NCBI RefSeq assembly: GCF_002257665.1
Contig: NZ_MQWB01000001.1
Span: 2,890,619-2,954,618 of the forward strand
From: Rubricoccus marinus
GTDB taxonomy: Bacteria; Bacteroidota; Rhodothermia; Rhodothermales; Rubricoccaceae
Direction: 5' to 3'
DNA: 64,000 nt
Position 1 is the stretch's first letter. Each line of letters begins with the position of its first letter. A model generated the notes under the pieces. That model worked only from the letters and a program-made list of their open reading frames with translations, made no database searches and was not told the origin of the DNA. Of the stretch, positions 1 to 8,172 are shown one piece after another. A program made the translations under genes and the position numbers.

Positions 1-615
1 GTGACGCATGCCGCTGCGCTGCCCCACGGACTCGGCCGAAAGGGCTGCGGCGGGGTGGGTGCCTTCGCTAAAAGGGAGCACGAGGCCGTACGGACCCGCG
101 TGGCCGGCGTACACGCCGAGCGCCTCGGCGTTGCCGAGGTCCTCCCCGGCCTGCTTCAGGCGGATCTTCCCCTCATCCAAGATCACGATGGGATCGCCCT
201 CGACGACGTCCTCGCTGTCGGAGACGAAGACGAAGCGGGCATTGCTCAACTCCTCGTCCCTCTTTGTCTGCGGGTCCAGGCGCAACGCGTGGACGGCCTC
301 GCCGCGCAGGAGCGTCTGCAACGTGAGCCGGTCGGAGCCCGGCTGCGGCGTCAGTGCGCCCCCCTTGACCGACCAGCGCACGCCGATGCTGCCATCCCGC
401 CCGTTGCGGTCCACGAGGTGGTAGCCGTCCGTATCACGGCGCAGAAACCCCTTCTTCGAGAGCGCCTGGAGGTTCTGCGTAACCGAGTTCGGGGACCGGT
501 AGCCGAAGTGGTCTACGATCTCACGGTACGTGGGCCACACCTTCGTTTCGGAGACCGCCTCCTGTAGGTATTCGAGGAACTGGTGCTGCTTTTGCGTGAG
601 ATGACGGCGGCTCAT
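1..615 (-). CDS. LexA-like winged-helix regulator (3' end off window)
   Basis: Reading leftward from ATG at 613-615 the frame is open for 205 codons to the window edge. Residues 5-66 match the LexA DNA-binding wing-helix: LTQKQHQFLEYLQE, then PTYREIVDHFGYRSPNSV and a QNLQALSKKGFL recognition-helix region. The following part is only loosely like an S24 peptidase: a VxGD-like segment (VVEGDPIVILDEGKIRLK) is visible, but the Ser of the usual G-S-M motif is not where expected. It may be a LexA paralogue that has lost self-cleavage, or a divergent LexA whose catalytic Lys lies beyond the edge. recO is the next gene upstream on the same strand, a DNA repair context. A good promoter lies at 646-676. 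Confidence 0.72.
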   Translation of the reverse strand, partial: MSRRHLTQKQHQFLEYLQEAVSETKVWPTYREIVDHFGYRSPNSVTQNLQALSKKGFLRRDTDGYHLVDRNGRDGSIGVRWSVKGGALTPQPGSDRLTLQTLLRGEAVHALRLDPQTKRDEELSNARFVFVSDSEDVVEGDPIVILDEGKIRLKQAGEDLGNAEALGVYAGHAGPYGLVLPFSEGTHPAAALSAESVGQRSGMRH

Positions 616-645
616 GGGAGGGGTGGAAGCCGGGATGGAGTCCGC

Positions 646-676
646 TGAAAGTAGAGACTCATATGTTAGGACACAA
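646..676 (-). promoter_or_regulatory. Bacteroidota-type promoter of the LexA-like gene
   Basis: On the minus strand TTG (674-676) is followed by a 20-base spacer and TACTTTCA (646-653). This matches the Bacteroidota sigma-A consensus TTG / TAnnTTTG in form and spacing. It lies about 30 bases upstream of the ATG at 615. Confidence 0.55.
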
Positions 677-692
677 CTTACGGGCCTCCGGC

Positions 693-1451
693 TCAGACCT
701 CCTCGCGTCCGGCTCCAATCTCCCCCGCGATGCGACGCACACGGTCTGGCACGTTACTCCCCGCGTGGACGGCGAGATACGCGTCCACCAACGTCTCGAC
801 TTCGGAGCGCACGTCGGCGTCGAGCGTCATCCTCCCGGCCGTCTGCAGGTCCACCCGGGCGAACACCGCAAAGGCGCGCAGCGCCGCGCGGCTTGCAGCG
901 ATCTGGCGCGGCCCGTCCGCGGCGTCCCGCACGGCTCCGGTTTCGAGCAGCAGCACGCCGCCCTCGTCCGGGAGCGCGTCGAGTTCGGCGCGGTGGAGGT
1001 CGGGTGAGAACCCCAGGAGGTTGGCGAAGTGGAGCTGGAACCAGAGCAGCGCGTTACCCAGCCGGTCTTCGGCGGCGTCCAAGAACGTGAGCGTGCGGGC
1101 GAGCGCTTCGAGCGCCAGAGGCTGCACGTCTCCCTCGTCGAGGAGGGCACGCGTGAGTTCGAGCGCGCGGAGTGCGAGCGTAACGCGTTCCAGGTCCGTG
1201 GTGAGGCGCGGAAAGCGCTGGAGGTGCGAGACCTCGCGCAGCGTCTGAAGCCCGCGCTCGGGCTTGTAGTAGTACACCGCCTGGACGTACGACCCCGGCT
1301 GGAGCGTGGAGCCGAACGTGCTGGTGGGGCGGCGCGCGCCCTTCGCCATCGCGCCCACGATGCCGTTCTGGCGCGTGAGCAACGTGACGATGCGGCTGGT
1401 CTCGCCGTAGTCGAACGAGCGGAGGACGACGGCGTCGGTGCGGACGATCAT
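693..1451 (-). CDS. recO: DNA repair protein RecO
   Basis: A 252-residue protein of the usual RecO length. The OB-fold N-terminus is typical (residues 1-37, MIVRTDAVVLRSFDYGETSR then VxLLTRxxG and AKGARR), followed by an all-helical C-terminal half. RecO anneals single strands and loads RecA on SSB-coated DNA in the RecF pathway. The four-cysteine zinc site found in some RecO proteins is missing: the protein has no cysteine at all, and an acidic GGVLLLE stretch stands where it would be. The next gene downstream is the LexA-like regulator. Confidence 0.93.
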   Translation of the reverse strand: MIVRTDAVVLRSFDYGETSRIVTLLTRQNGIVGAMAKGARRPTSTFGSTLQPGSYVQAVYYYKPERGLQTLREVSHLQRFPRLTTDLERVTLALRALELTRALLDEGDVQPLALEALARTLTFLDAAEDRLGNALLWFQLHFANLLGFSPDLHRAELDALPDEGGVLLLETGAVRDAADGPRQIAASRAALRAFAVFARVDLQTAGRMTLDADVRSEVETLVDAYLAVHAGSNVPDRVRRIAGEIGAGREEV

Positions 1452-1485
1452 GGCGGGCCTACGCCCGAGTTCCGACGCGGTGCCC

Positions 1486-1503
1486 CGCCAGAGGCCTCTG
1501 GCG
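1486..1503. repeat. 18-bp palindrome CGCCAGAGGCCTCTGGCG
   Basis: Perfect tail-to-tail pair of the 9-mer in the recO / comEA-like divergent spacer, 35 bases in front of recO. Confidence 0.9.
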
Positions 1504-1591
1504 AGACCGCGGGCTCAGTCCATCTCGCGAGGAGTAACGGCTGTTAGACCGGCGCACGCGCGGGGTCTACCGGGTGGTCCCGTTCGCCCTT

Positions 1592-2149
1592 ATGCGCGTC
1601 CTCTACCGGTTTCAGAACGCCCTCCGCCTGACCTCCCCCGAGGGGTCCGGGCTACTGGCGCTGACGCTGGCAGGCGCGCTCGGCATGGGCGCGTTCGAGC
1701 TCCAGCAGCACGCGGGCGCGCCCTCCTCCGAGCTGTACTCGGAGTCCGACGCCGCGTTTGCCGCCGCCTCTCGCGCCGCGGTCCCCGCCGCGCAGGTGCT
1801 GGGGCCTGAGCCGGCCGCGGCCCCCTTCGCGCTGCTGGACTCCATCCCGACCCCGCCAGAGGCGGTCCCGCCCGATACCACCCAGGCCTCTGGCGCGGAG
1901 GCGCCGCTACCGCCCCCGCCGGTGACGGCCGGGAGAGCCTCTGGGCGCAAGGAAGCCGGCCGGGCAAACCTCAACACGGCGAGCCTCCAGGACCTCCAAC
2001 GGCTGCCCGGTGTGGGGCCCGCCATCGCGCAGCGGATCATCGACTACCGGAATCAGAACGGACCGTTTCGCAGCGTCGACGCCATCACGGGCGTCAGGGG
2101 GATCGGGCCGAAAACGCTCGAGAAGATGAGGCCGTACGCTCATTTGTAG
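1592..2149 (+). CDS. ComEA-like helix-hairpin-helix DNA-binding protein
   Basis: A 185-residue protein taken from ATG at 1592; a GTG at 1574 would add six residues. After a short basic N-terminus comes one membrane helix ([17 protein letters not shown], about residues 23-39). An Ala/Pro-rich linker follows, then a C-terminal tandem helix-hairpin-helix of ComEA type: [20 protein letters not shown], then [19 protein letters not shown]. Membrane-anchored HhH proteins of this shape bind incoming double-stranded DNA in transformation, although related HhH proteins of unknown role are common in Bacteroidota. The linker itself carries two CCTCTGGCG-type repeats (near 1857 and 1891). It sits alone between recO (divergent) and glgA. 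Confidence 0.8.
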   Translation: MRVLYRFQNALRLTSPEGSGLLALTLAGALGMGAFELQQHAGAPSSELYSESDAAFAAASRAAVPAAQVLGPEPAAAPFALLDSIPTPPEAVPPDTTQASGAEAPLPPPPVTAGRASGRKEAGRANLNTASLQDLQRLPGVGPAIAQRIIDYRNQNGPFRSVDAITGVRGIGPKTLEKMRPYAHL

Positions 2150-2242
2150 CGGCGAAGCGGGCGTGCAGCTACACGCGTTGTGTGGATACACTAGGGAGCG
2201 TGCCGCCAGAGGCCGCGTCTGTTCCACCTCTCCCCCGCTGCT

Positions 2243-3691
2243 GTGACCGTCCTCCACCTCGCCGCCGAGTGCGCCCCGTTCGCCAAAGTAGGAGGGCTCG
2301 CCGATGTCGTCGGCGCGCTGCCTGGCGCGCTCGCAGGCCTCGGCGTCCAGAGCGCGGGCCTGATGCCGCTCTACGGCGGCCCCGAGGGAGCAGTCGCCAC
2401 CAAGGCCGGGCCTCTGGCGCGCGTGGCTGCCGGCGAGATCCGGTACGGGGAGAAGCCTCTCGCATACGCGATCTACCGCGCCGAACGGGAGGACGGTGCG
2501 CCGCTCTTTCTACTACATCAGCCCGAGCACTTTGGCGCCGAGGGCGTCTATTTCGGCCCCGGCAACCTCCCGTTCGAGAACGCCGACGACCGTTTCCCGG
2601 TCTTCCAACTCGCCGCGCTGGACTGGCTCGCCGCAGGCGAGGGCTTCTCGCCGGACGTTCTCCACCTGCACGACCACCACGTCGGCTTTGTCCCGGCGCT
2701 CTTGAAGCACGACGCTCGGTTCTCGTCTCTAGCAACCGTGCCGACCGTTTTCACCGTTCACAGCGCCGACCACCAGGGGTGGGCGCCAGAGGCCGTCTGG
2801 AAGAACATGGGCGCCCCGGAGGTCCCGTCAGAAGCCGTGCGCCTGGGCGGCACGCTCAACAGCATGAAGGCCGCGCTCCGCTACGCCGATGCCGTCACGA
2901 CCGTCAGCCCCAGCTACGCGCAGGAGCTTCAGGCCGACGACGAGATGGCGCACGGCCTCGCGCACGAGTTCCGCGCCGCTGCGGACCGTTTCACCGGCAT
3001 CGTCAACGGCGTGGACACGTCGGAGTGGGACCCCGCAACGGACCGGCACCTGCCGGCGCCTTTCTCTGCTGCCGACCTCAGCGGCAAGGCCGAGACCCAG
3101 CGCGCCGTCCGCGCCGAACTCGGGGTGGACGCCAGAGGCCCGCTGCTCACGTTTGTCGGGCGGCTCATGCGCGAGAAGGGCGCCGAGATCCTGCCCGGAG
3201 CCCTCGCGCGGATCCTGGAGGAGACGGACGCGCGGATCGCCCTCCTCGGCTCCGGCGCCCCCGAGTACGAAGCGCAGATGCGCCGGCTCGCCTCTGGCGC
3301 CGAGGCCAGCCGTCTCTCCGTCACGCTCGCCTTCGACAACGCGCTCGCGCACCGGCTCTACGCCGCGGGCGACTTTTTCCTGATGCCCTCGCGAAGCGAG
3401 CCGTGCGGTCTGGGCCAGCTCTACGCGATGGGCTACGGCACCCCGCCCATCGTCCACGCGGTCGGCGGGTTGCGCGATACGGTCCGGCCGTGGGACGGGG
3501 AGGCCGGCGTGGGCTTCGCGTTCGACGCTTTCACCGAGGACGCCTTCGTGGACGCCGTGCGCCGCGCGCTAGACGTGTTCGCGGCGCCAGAGGCGTACCG
3601 TCGGCTCCAGCACAACGGCATGGCCGCGGACCACTCGTGGGCGGCGTCCGCGAGCGCCTACGTTCACCTGTACAACGCTCTCGGCGCTTGA
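2243..3691 (+). CDS. glgA: Glycogen synthase (GT5)
   Basis: A 482-residue protein starting with GTG at 2243, the only start that gives the correct N-terminus. The ADP-glucose binding motif KVGGLADV (residues 15-22) is complete, and the C-terminal domain has the retaining-GT motif PSRSEPCGLGQLYAM with its two glutamates and the following YGTPPIVHAVGGL. It transfers glucose from ADP-glucose to the non-reducing end of alpha-1,4-glucan in the cytosol. glgC lies 85 bases downstream on the same strand, so the pair forms a glycogen-synthesis unit. Several CGCCAGAGG words lie inside the gene in loop regions. Confidence 0.95.
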   Translation: MTVLHLAAECAPFAKVGGLADVVGALPGALAGLGVQSAGLMPLYGGPEGAVATKAGPLARVAAGEIRYGEKPLAYAIYRAEREDGAPLFLLHQPEHFGAEGVYFGPGNLPFENADDRFPVFQLAALDWLAAGEGFSPDVLHLHDHHVGFVPALLKHDARFSSLATVPTVFTVHSADHQGWAPEAVWKNMGAPEVPSEAVRLGGTLNSMKAALRYADAVTTVSPSYAQELQADDEMAHGLAHEFRAAADRFTGIVNGVDTSEWDPATDRHLPAPFSAADLSGKAETQRAVRAELGVDARGPLLTFVGRLMREKGAEILPGALARILEETDARIALLGSGAPEYEAQMRRLASGAEASRLSVTLAFDNALAHRLYAAGDFFLMPSRSEPCGLGQLYAMGYGTPPIVHAVGGLRDTVRPWDGEAGVGFAFDAFTEDAFVDAVRRALDVFAAPEAYRRLQHNGMAADHSWAASASAYVHLYNALGA

Positions 3692-3697
3692 TTTCCA

Positions 3698-3713
3698 CCT
3701 CTGGCGCCAGAGG
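3698..3713. repeat. 16-bp palindrome behind glgA
   Basis: CCTCTGGCGCCAGAGG begins seven bases after the glgA stop codon, in the glgA-glgC spacer. No T-run follows. Confidence 0.9.
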
Positions 3714-3776
3714 CGGGTTCTTCTCGCGCACTCGCGCGTAGGACTCCCCTGGCCCTCTCCTTCTCCCTTCTTTCTC

Positions 3777-5045
3777 ATGCGTGACACTCTCGCGGTCATC
3801 CTCGGCGGTGGCGCCGGGACCCGGCTCTTCCCCCTCACCGACCACCGTTCCAAGCCCGCCGTGCCTCTGGCGGGGAAGTACCGGCTGATCGACGTGCCGA
3901 TCTCGAACTGCATCAACAGCGAGTTGCTGCGCATGTTCGTCCTCACGCAGTACAACTCCGCGAGCCTCAACCGGCACGTCTCGCGCGCCTACCGCTTCGA
4001 CCGGTTCGGCCACGGGTTCGTCTCCATCCTGGCTGCGGAGCAGACCGCGGATTCGAAGGAGTGGTTTCAGGGGACTGCGGACGCCGTGCGTCAGGTGCTC
4101 CCGCACATCAACCCGTACCCGCACCGCCGCGTGCTCATCCTCTCGGGCGATCAGCTCTACCGGATGAACTTCGCCACCTTCGGGCAGCACCACACCGCGT
4201 CGAGGGCGGACCTGACCGTTGCCACCATCCCGGTCACGGCCGACGAGGCGCCAGCGTTCGGCATTCTCAAGACCGACGCCTCTGGCGTGATCACGGAGTT
4301 CCACGAGAAGCCCGCGCGAGACAAGCTCGACGGGCTGGAAAGCCCCGTCTCCGCTAAGATGCGCGAGCAGGGACGCATCTACCTCGCGAGCATGGGCATC
4401 TACATGTTCGAGCGCGAGGCGCTTGGAGACGTGCTCGGCGCAAACCCCGAGGAGATCGACTTCGGCAAGCAGATCATCCCTGCGGCCATCGAGCAGCGGC
4501 GCGTGGTGAGCTACCCGCACGACGGCTACTGGTCCGACATCGGGACCGTGCGCTCGTTTTACGACGCGAACCTCGACCTCGCCGTCCCCCAACCGCAGTT
4601 CGACCTCTACGACGAGGACGCGCCGCTCTACACCCGGGCGCGCATGTTGCCGCCGGCCAAGATCCAGAACTCCCACATCCGGGACTCCATCATCGGCGAG
4701 GGCTCAGTCATCACCAACGCCACCATCGAGAACTCCGTGGTCGGCATCCGCTCCTATCTCAGCGAGGGCTCGACGCTGCGGCGCACCGTCATGCTCGGTG
4801 CCGACTACCTCCCCTGGCGCGATGCCGAGCGGCGTCCCGGCATCAACCCGCCACCCAACCCGGGCGTTGGTCCGAGGAGCCTAGTAGAGGGGGCCATCAT
4901 CGACAAAAACGTCCAGATCGGCGCCGATTGCCGCATCACCGACGCCAGCAACAAGCCGGACGCCGACGGCGACGGCTGGTACATCCGCGACGGCGTCGTC
5001 GTGCTCGCTAAGAACGCCATCATCCCGGACGGGACGGTGATCTGA
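3777..5045 (+). CDS. glgC: Glucose-1-phosphate adenylyltransferase
   Basis: A 422-residue enzyme of typical GlgC length. The nucleotide-binding loop GGGAGTRLFPLT (residues 10-21) is followed by SKPAVPLAGKYRLIDVPISN, and the C-terminal third is a left-handed beta-helix with hexapeptide-like repeats (IRDSIIGEGSVITNATIENS). It makes ADP-glucose from glucose-1-phosphate and ATP, feeding GlgA. It probably shares a transcript with glgA, although the 85-base gap holds a repeat palindrome. In the family, GlgC is allosterically tuned by sugar phosphates; the N-terminal Arg/Lys-rich segment needed for this is present. Confidence 0.95.
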   Translation: MRDTLAVILGGGAGTRLFPLTDHRSKPAVPLAGKYRLIDVPISNCINSELLRMFVLTQYNSASLNRHVSRAYRFDRFGHGFVSILAAEQTADSKEWFQGTADAVRQVLPHINPYPHRRVLILSGDQLYRMNFATFGQHHTASRADLTVATIPVTADEAPAFGILKTDASGVITEFHEKPARDKLDGLESPVSAKMREQGRIYLASMGIYMFEREALGDVLGANPEEIDFGKQIIPAAIEQRRVVSYPHDGYWSDIGTVRSFYDANLDLAVPQPQFDLYDEDAPLYTRARMLPPAKIQNSHIRDSIIGEGSVITNATIENSVVGIRSYLSEGSTLRRTVMLGADYLPWRDAERRPGINPPPNPGVGPRSLVEGAIIDKNVQIGADCRITDASNKPDADGDGWYIRDGVVVLAKNAIIPDGTVI

Positions 5046-5068
5046 CCGCTCGCCCCTAGCGTCACTGG

Positions 5069-5084
5069 CCTCTGGCGCCAGAGG
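5069..5084. repeat. 16-bp palindrome behind glgC
   Basis: Perfect head-to-head pair in the convergent spacer between glgC and the lipoprotein gene at 5107. Confidence 0.9.
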
Positions 5085-5106
5085 CCGGCTGGAGCGACCG
5101 ACGGCG

Positions 5107-5598
5107 CTAGTCGCTCCAGCGTACGCTGAGGCGGACTTCGGTATCGCCGCTCCCGCTGGTCACGCGGAACGACTCGTTGAGATCGCTCTCTAGGTAGTCG
5201 CCCAGCCGAAACGGGCCGATCTCGTCGATGAACTCGTCGTCCAAGAGCCCGTCGTCGTCGTACAACACCACGTAGACCTCCTCGTCAATGCCGACCTCGG
5301 TGGCCGGGACATCGTAAAAGACGGGGAGGTCACGGCTGTCCACATTGGGAATCGGAGCCGTCTCGATGATCAGTTCCCCGGACCTCGTCTCCAATACGAG
5401 GTAGATGTCCGGGTTCGGAGACGTGAGGCCGCTGTCCCATTCGTTGCCGTCGGGCTGGACCAATGGGAAGTCTTCGAGTTCGAACGTCCGGACGAACCCT
5501 CTGCGCACATCGTTGGCTCGCAGAGGGTTCGAGTCGCAACCCGCTACCACTCCGATGAGGAGAAGCGGGAGAATGCGCGAGAGCAGGAGCTGTGGCAT
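5107..5598 (-). CDS. Lipoprotein with C2-like beta-sandwich, family unknown
   Basis: A 163-residue protein with a clear lipoprotein signal: hydrophobic ILPLLLIGVVAGC with Cys at residue 21. The mature part is acidic and beta-rich. It shares a pattern with the neighbouring protein at 5659-6141: a PDG-x-(E/D)WD segment, then a PD(I/V)Y strand and later an LYDDDG or KDGG turn. Calcium-binding C2 or C2-like sandwiches show such Asp-rich loops, but no database family can be named with confidence. The two genes are adjacent and probably arose by duplication. Confidence 0.7.
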   Translation of the reverse strand: MPQLLLSRILPLLLIGVVAGCDSNPLRANDVRRGFVRTFELEDFPLVQPDGNEWDSGLTSPNPDIYLVLETRSGELIIETAPIPNVDSRDLPVFYDVPATEVGIDEEVYVVLYDDDGLLDDEFIDEIGPFRLGDYLESDLNESFRVTSGSGDTEVRLSVRWSD

Positions 5599-5658
5599 CG
5601 GAGCGTGGGCGTCGCGGGATCACAAGATCGTGCCCGCGATGCTTCGGTGCCGACGCGC

Positions 5659-6141
5659 TTAGTTGTAGTCGAAGGTGACGCGCAGGTCGACCCCCGCGGC
5701 GGTGTCCTGGAAGGAGCGGACCCGGACGTTGCCGTCCACCAACGACTGCACGGCCACCGCGGCCGTCGTTCCCATGATGTCGTCCGCGCTCGCGGCGCCG
5801 CCGTCCTTGTCGACTACCTGGAAAGAGAGCGAGCGATCGAGTTGGTTGAGCGAGATCGTCCCGCCGATGTTCAACGTCTGCGGCAGCTCATCTTGGTCGA
5901 GGTCGCCGAACTCGCGGTCCCTCGTCGTCGCGACATCCACGCCATCGAGGCGAACGCGGACGTACACGTCTGGACCACCACTGCCGACCGCGTTGTCCCA
6001 ATCGGAGCCGTCCGGCTTGTTCTCGGGGATCTGGTCCACGGTGACGTTGGTGATGCGCACGCTGGTGATCTCCTCTTCGCCGCCGGAGTCACAGGCGGTG
6101 AGAGCGAGAGGAAGCACGAGGAGGAGGGCGAGACGACGCAT
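5659..6141 (-). CDS. Lipoprotein paralogous to the neighbour at 5107-5598
   Basis: The start at 6141 gives MRRLALLLVLPLALTAC, a textbook lipoprotein signal with Cys at residue 17; the longer frame from 6195 would bury it. The 160-residue protein repeats the layout of its neighbour: PDGSDWDNA, then PDVYVRVRLDG, then a VVDKDGGAASADD acidic turn. This suggests an exported calcium-type beta-sandwich. Function is unknown. The gap to the next gene is about 60 bases, so the pair may be co-transcribed. Confidence 0.7.
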   Translation of the reverse strand: MRRLALLLVLPLALTACDSGGEEEITSVRITNVTVDQIPENKPDGSDWDNAVGSGGPDVYVRVRLDGVDVATTRDREFGDLDQDELPQTLNIGGTISLNQLDRSLSFQVVDKDGGAASADDIMGTTAAVAVQSLVDGNVRVRSFQDTAAGVDLRVTFDYN

Positions 6142-6195
6142 TCGGAGAGGCGGGAGTGGGTACAGGCGCCGTATACCCTCCCGGTCTCGCCGCAA

Positions 6196-6213
6196 CGCCA
6201 GAGGCCTCTGGCG
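6196..6213. repeat. 18-bp palindrome in a spacer
   Basis: Tail-to-tail pair located about 20 bases beyond the stop of the response regulator at 6233-6898 and upstream of the lipoprotein at 5659. Confidence 0.9.
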
Positions 6214-6232
6214 CCGGAGTCCCTTGAGCCGG

Positions 6233-6898
6233 TTAGGCGACGCCGAGTTCGACTGCGCGGCGCGAGGCCTCGCCCCGGCTGTGCACGTCCAGCTTGCGGT
6301 AGAGGCTCTTGACGTGGCTCTGGACCGTGTGGACGCTCACGCCCATCGCAGCGGCCATGCCGTCATCGGTGTCGCCCCTCGCGATCAGGGCGAGAACCTC
6401 CTGCTCACGCGGCGTGAGGCCGAGGGCCGCGCGCTCCCGCTCGGCCTCGTGCGCGCGGCTGGCGTCAGCGCGGACGCGCTCGACGAGCGTGCGCGCCACG
6501 CGGGCGCTGACGGGGGCGCCGCCCTTCCGGAGGTCGAGTACCGCGTCCACGATCCTATCGGCGGGCTCTTCCTTGAGGAGGTAGCCGCTGGCGCCAGCGG
6601 CGAGGGCGGACTCGATGCGCGCCTCGGCGTCGAACACCGTCAACATTACCACCTCGATCTCCGGGTGCTCTGCCTTGAGGTGCCGCGTGGCTTCCACGCC
6701 GTCCATCTCCGGCATCTCGATGTCCATCAGCACGACCTCTGGCGCCAGAGGCGCGAGCGCGAGATCGGCGAGAAAGGCGGCACCGTCGGCCGAGGAGAAG
6801 AGCACCTCCACCTCGTCGAACAGCGCGAGCCGTTGGAGGAGCCTCTGGCGGAGGTCGTCGCGGTCTTCGACGACAGCGAGACGGACGGGAGCGGGCAT
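6233..6898 (-). CDS. NarL/LuxR-type response regulator
   Basis: A 221-residue regulator from ATG at 6898, chosen because the receiver domain begins there (VRLAVVEDRDDLRQRL). The phosphoacceptor is Asp59 in VVLMDIEMPEMDG, the conserved Thr is in VVMLT and the Lys in LLKEE. The C-terminal LuxR helix-turn-helix is complete: LTPREQEVLALIARG, then VSVHTVQSHVKSLYRKL. No histidine kinase gene lies nearby, so its signal is unknown. A perfect repeat palindrome (6736-6751) encodes PLAPE in the receiver just in front of the phosphoacceptor strand. Confidence 0.9.
   Translation of the reverse strand: MPAPVRLAVVEDRDDLRQRLLQRLALFDEVEVLFSSADGAAFLADLALAPLAPEVVLMDIEMPEMDGVEATRHLKAEHPEIEVVMLTVFDAEARIESALAAGASGYLLKEEPADRIVDAVLDLRKGGAPVSARVARTLVERVRADASRAHEAERERAALGLTPREQEVLALIARGDTDDGMAAAMGVSVHTVQSHVKSLYRKLDVHSRGEASRRAVELGVA
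6736..6751. repeat. 16-bp palindrome inside a receiver domain
   Basis: Lies in frame in the response-regulator gene and encodes PLAPE (residues 50-54), immediately before the strand carrying Asp59. Confidence 0.9.
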
Positions 6899-6983
6899 GC
6901 GACGGGGGCGGCGGACGAACCGCAAGAAACGACGCGGGCGGGTTGTCACGGCTCCCGAGATCTCGGGACTCTGTGCCCGGAGG

Positions 6984-6999
6984 CCTCTGGCGCCAGAGG
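6984..6999. repeat. 16-bp palindrome abutting the pfkA stop
   Basis: Directly behind the pfkA stop codon (minus strand), with no base between palindrome and stop. Confidence 0.9.
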
Positions 7000-7983
7000 C
7001 TAGCTCAGCAGCGCCGTGAGTTGGAGCAGGTCGTAGTCCACTTCTTTCTTGCGCCCCCACACGTTGCGGATGGGCGTCAGCTTGACGTCGTTGTTGACGA
7101 TGCCGACCATGACGCCGGAGTGGCCTTCCAAGAGCGCCTCCACCGCGGCGTTGCCGAGGCGGCTGGCTAGGACGCGGTCGCGGGCCGTCGGGCTGCCGCC
7201 ACGCTGGACGTGGCCGAGAACGGTCACGCGCGTGTCGATGTCGTCAAAGGCGCTTTCTTCGCGGAGCGCCTCGGCGATTTTCTGCGCGCCGCCCAACTCG
7301 TCGCCCTCGGCGACGACGACGATGCTGGAGCGGCTCTGGCTGGACATCAGCGAGAGGATGCGCTCCTTGATCGCGCCCATGTCAGTCAGCATCTCGGGGA
7401 TGAGGACCAATTCGGCGCCGCCGCCGATGCCACACGAGAGCGCGATAAAGCCCGTGTCGCGGCCCATCACCTCGATGAGGAACAGGCGGTCGTGCGCGTC
7501 GGCCGTGTCGCGGATCTTGTCGATGGACTCTAGCGCGGTGTTCAGCGCCGAGTCGAAGCCGATGGTTTCGTCGGTTCCGAAGAGGTCGTTGTCGATCGTG
7601 CCCGGGCAGCCGACCACGGCGATGTTGTGCTCCTCGCCCAGGCGCGTCGCGCCCTCCAGCGTGCCATCGCCACCGATGACGACGAGGGCGTCCACGCCGT
7701 GCGCCTTGAGGTGCTCGGCGGCGCGCTCGCGTCCCTCTTTCGTGCGGAACGCTTTGCTGCGGGCGCTCTTGAGGATGGTACCGCCTTGCTGCAAAATGTT
7801 GGAGACCGAGAGGCGGTCCATCTCCACGAAGTCGCCGTCAATCATGCCCGCGTAGCCGCGCCGGATGCCGACAACCTCCAGACCTTCGGCGAGCGCGCGG
7901 CGGACGGCAGCGCGGATGCAGGCGTTCATGCCGGGAGCGTCACCGCCAGAGGTGAGCACGCCGATACGGGAAAGCTCCTTCAC
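7000..7983 (-). CDS. pfkA: ATP-dependent 6-phosphofructokinase
   Basis: A 327-residue enzyme, GTG start at 7983. It has the group A bacterial PFK motifs: TSGGDAPGMN (residues 11-20), GGDGTLEGA and PGTIDNDLFGTDETIGFD. The PGTIDND form (not PKTIDND) and the GGDG context favour ATP rather than pyrophosphate as phosphoryl donor. It phosphorylates fructose-6-phosphate at the committed step of glycolysis in the cytosol. It stands alone between a response regulator and a DUF1460 lipoprotein; pyk, the other control point of glycolysis, lies at 48.6 kb. Confidence 0.95.
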   Translation of the reverse strand: MKELSRIGVLTSGGDAPGMNACIRAAVRRALAEGLEVVGIRRGYAGMIDGDFVEMDRLSVSNILQQGGTILKSARSKAFRTKEGRERAAEHLKAHGVDALVVIGGDGTLEGATRLGEEHNIAVVGCPGTIDNDLFGTDETIGFDSALNTALESIDKIRDTADAHDRLFLIEVMGRDTGFIALSCGIGGGAELVLIPEMLTDMGAIKERILSLMSSQSRSSIVVVAEGDELGGAQKIAEALREESAFDDIDTRVTVLGHVQRGGSPTARDRVLASRLGNAAVEALLEGHSGVMVGIVNNDVKLTPIRNVWGRKKEVDYDLLQLTALLS

Positions 7984-8035
7984 GAGGACTGGGGGCTAGA
8001 AACAGAGACGGGCGGGAGCACGAAGTCTACCGCCA

Positions 8036-8051
8036 CCTCTGGCGCCAGAGG
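8036..8051. repeat. 16-bp palindrome upstream of pfkA
   Basis: In the 189-base spacer between pfkA and the DUF1460 gene; two more single 9-mers follow near 8138 and 8158, and the spacer also contains a direct repeat of GCCGGCCGAAAGCCGCTCAC. Confidence 0.9.
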
Positions 8052-8172
8052 CGGAAGCCTTCGGGAAAGAGCGCGCCAGGTGCCAGAGCCGGCCGAAAGC
8101 CGCTCACCGCGCCGGCCGAAAGCCGCTCACCGCGCCGCCAGAGGCCCATCGCCCGGCCTCTGGCGGCGTAGG

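Noticed and set aside
3698-3713. Repeat palindromes as ordinary intrinsic terminators
   Set aside because: They lack a U-run, have no loop beyond the symmetric centre and occur equally inside genes; real terminators in the window (18532, 42491) look different.
3531-4676. Long open frames opposite real genes (for example 3531-4676 minus, 5545-8343 and 55545-58343 minus, 23070-25427 plus, 38861-41020 plus)
   Set aside because: They are shadows produced by GC-rich codon structure opposite glgC, gyrA, the secY region and fusA; none has a recognisable domain or start context.
8083-8131. Direct repeat GCCGGCCGAAAGCCGCTCAC in the pfkA spacer as an attachment site
   Set aside because: Only two tandem copies without tRNA or integrase nearby; simple duplication is enough.
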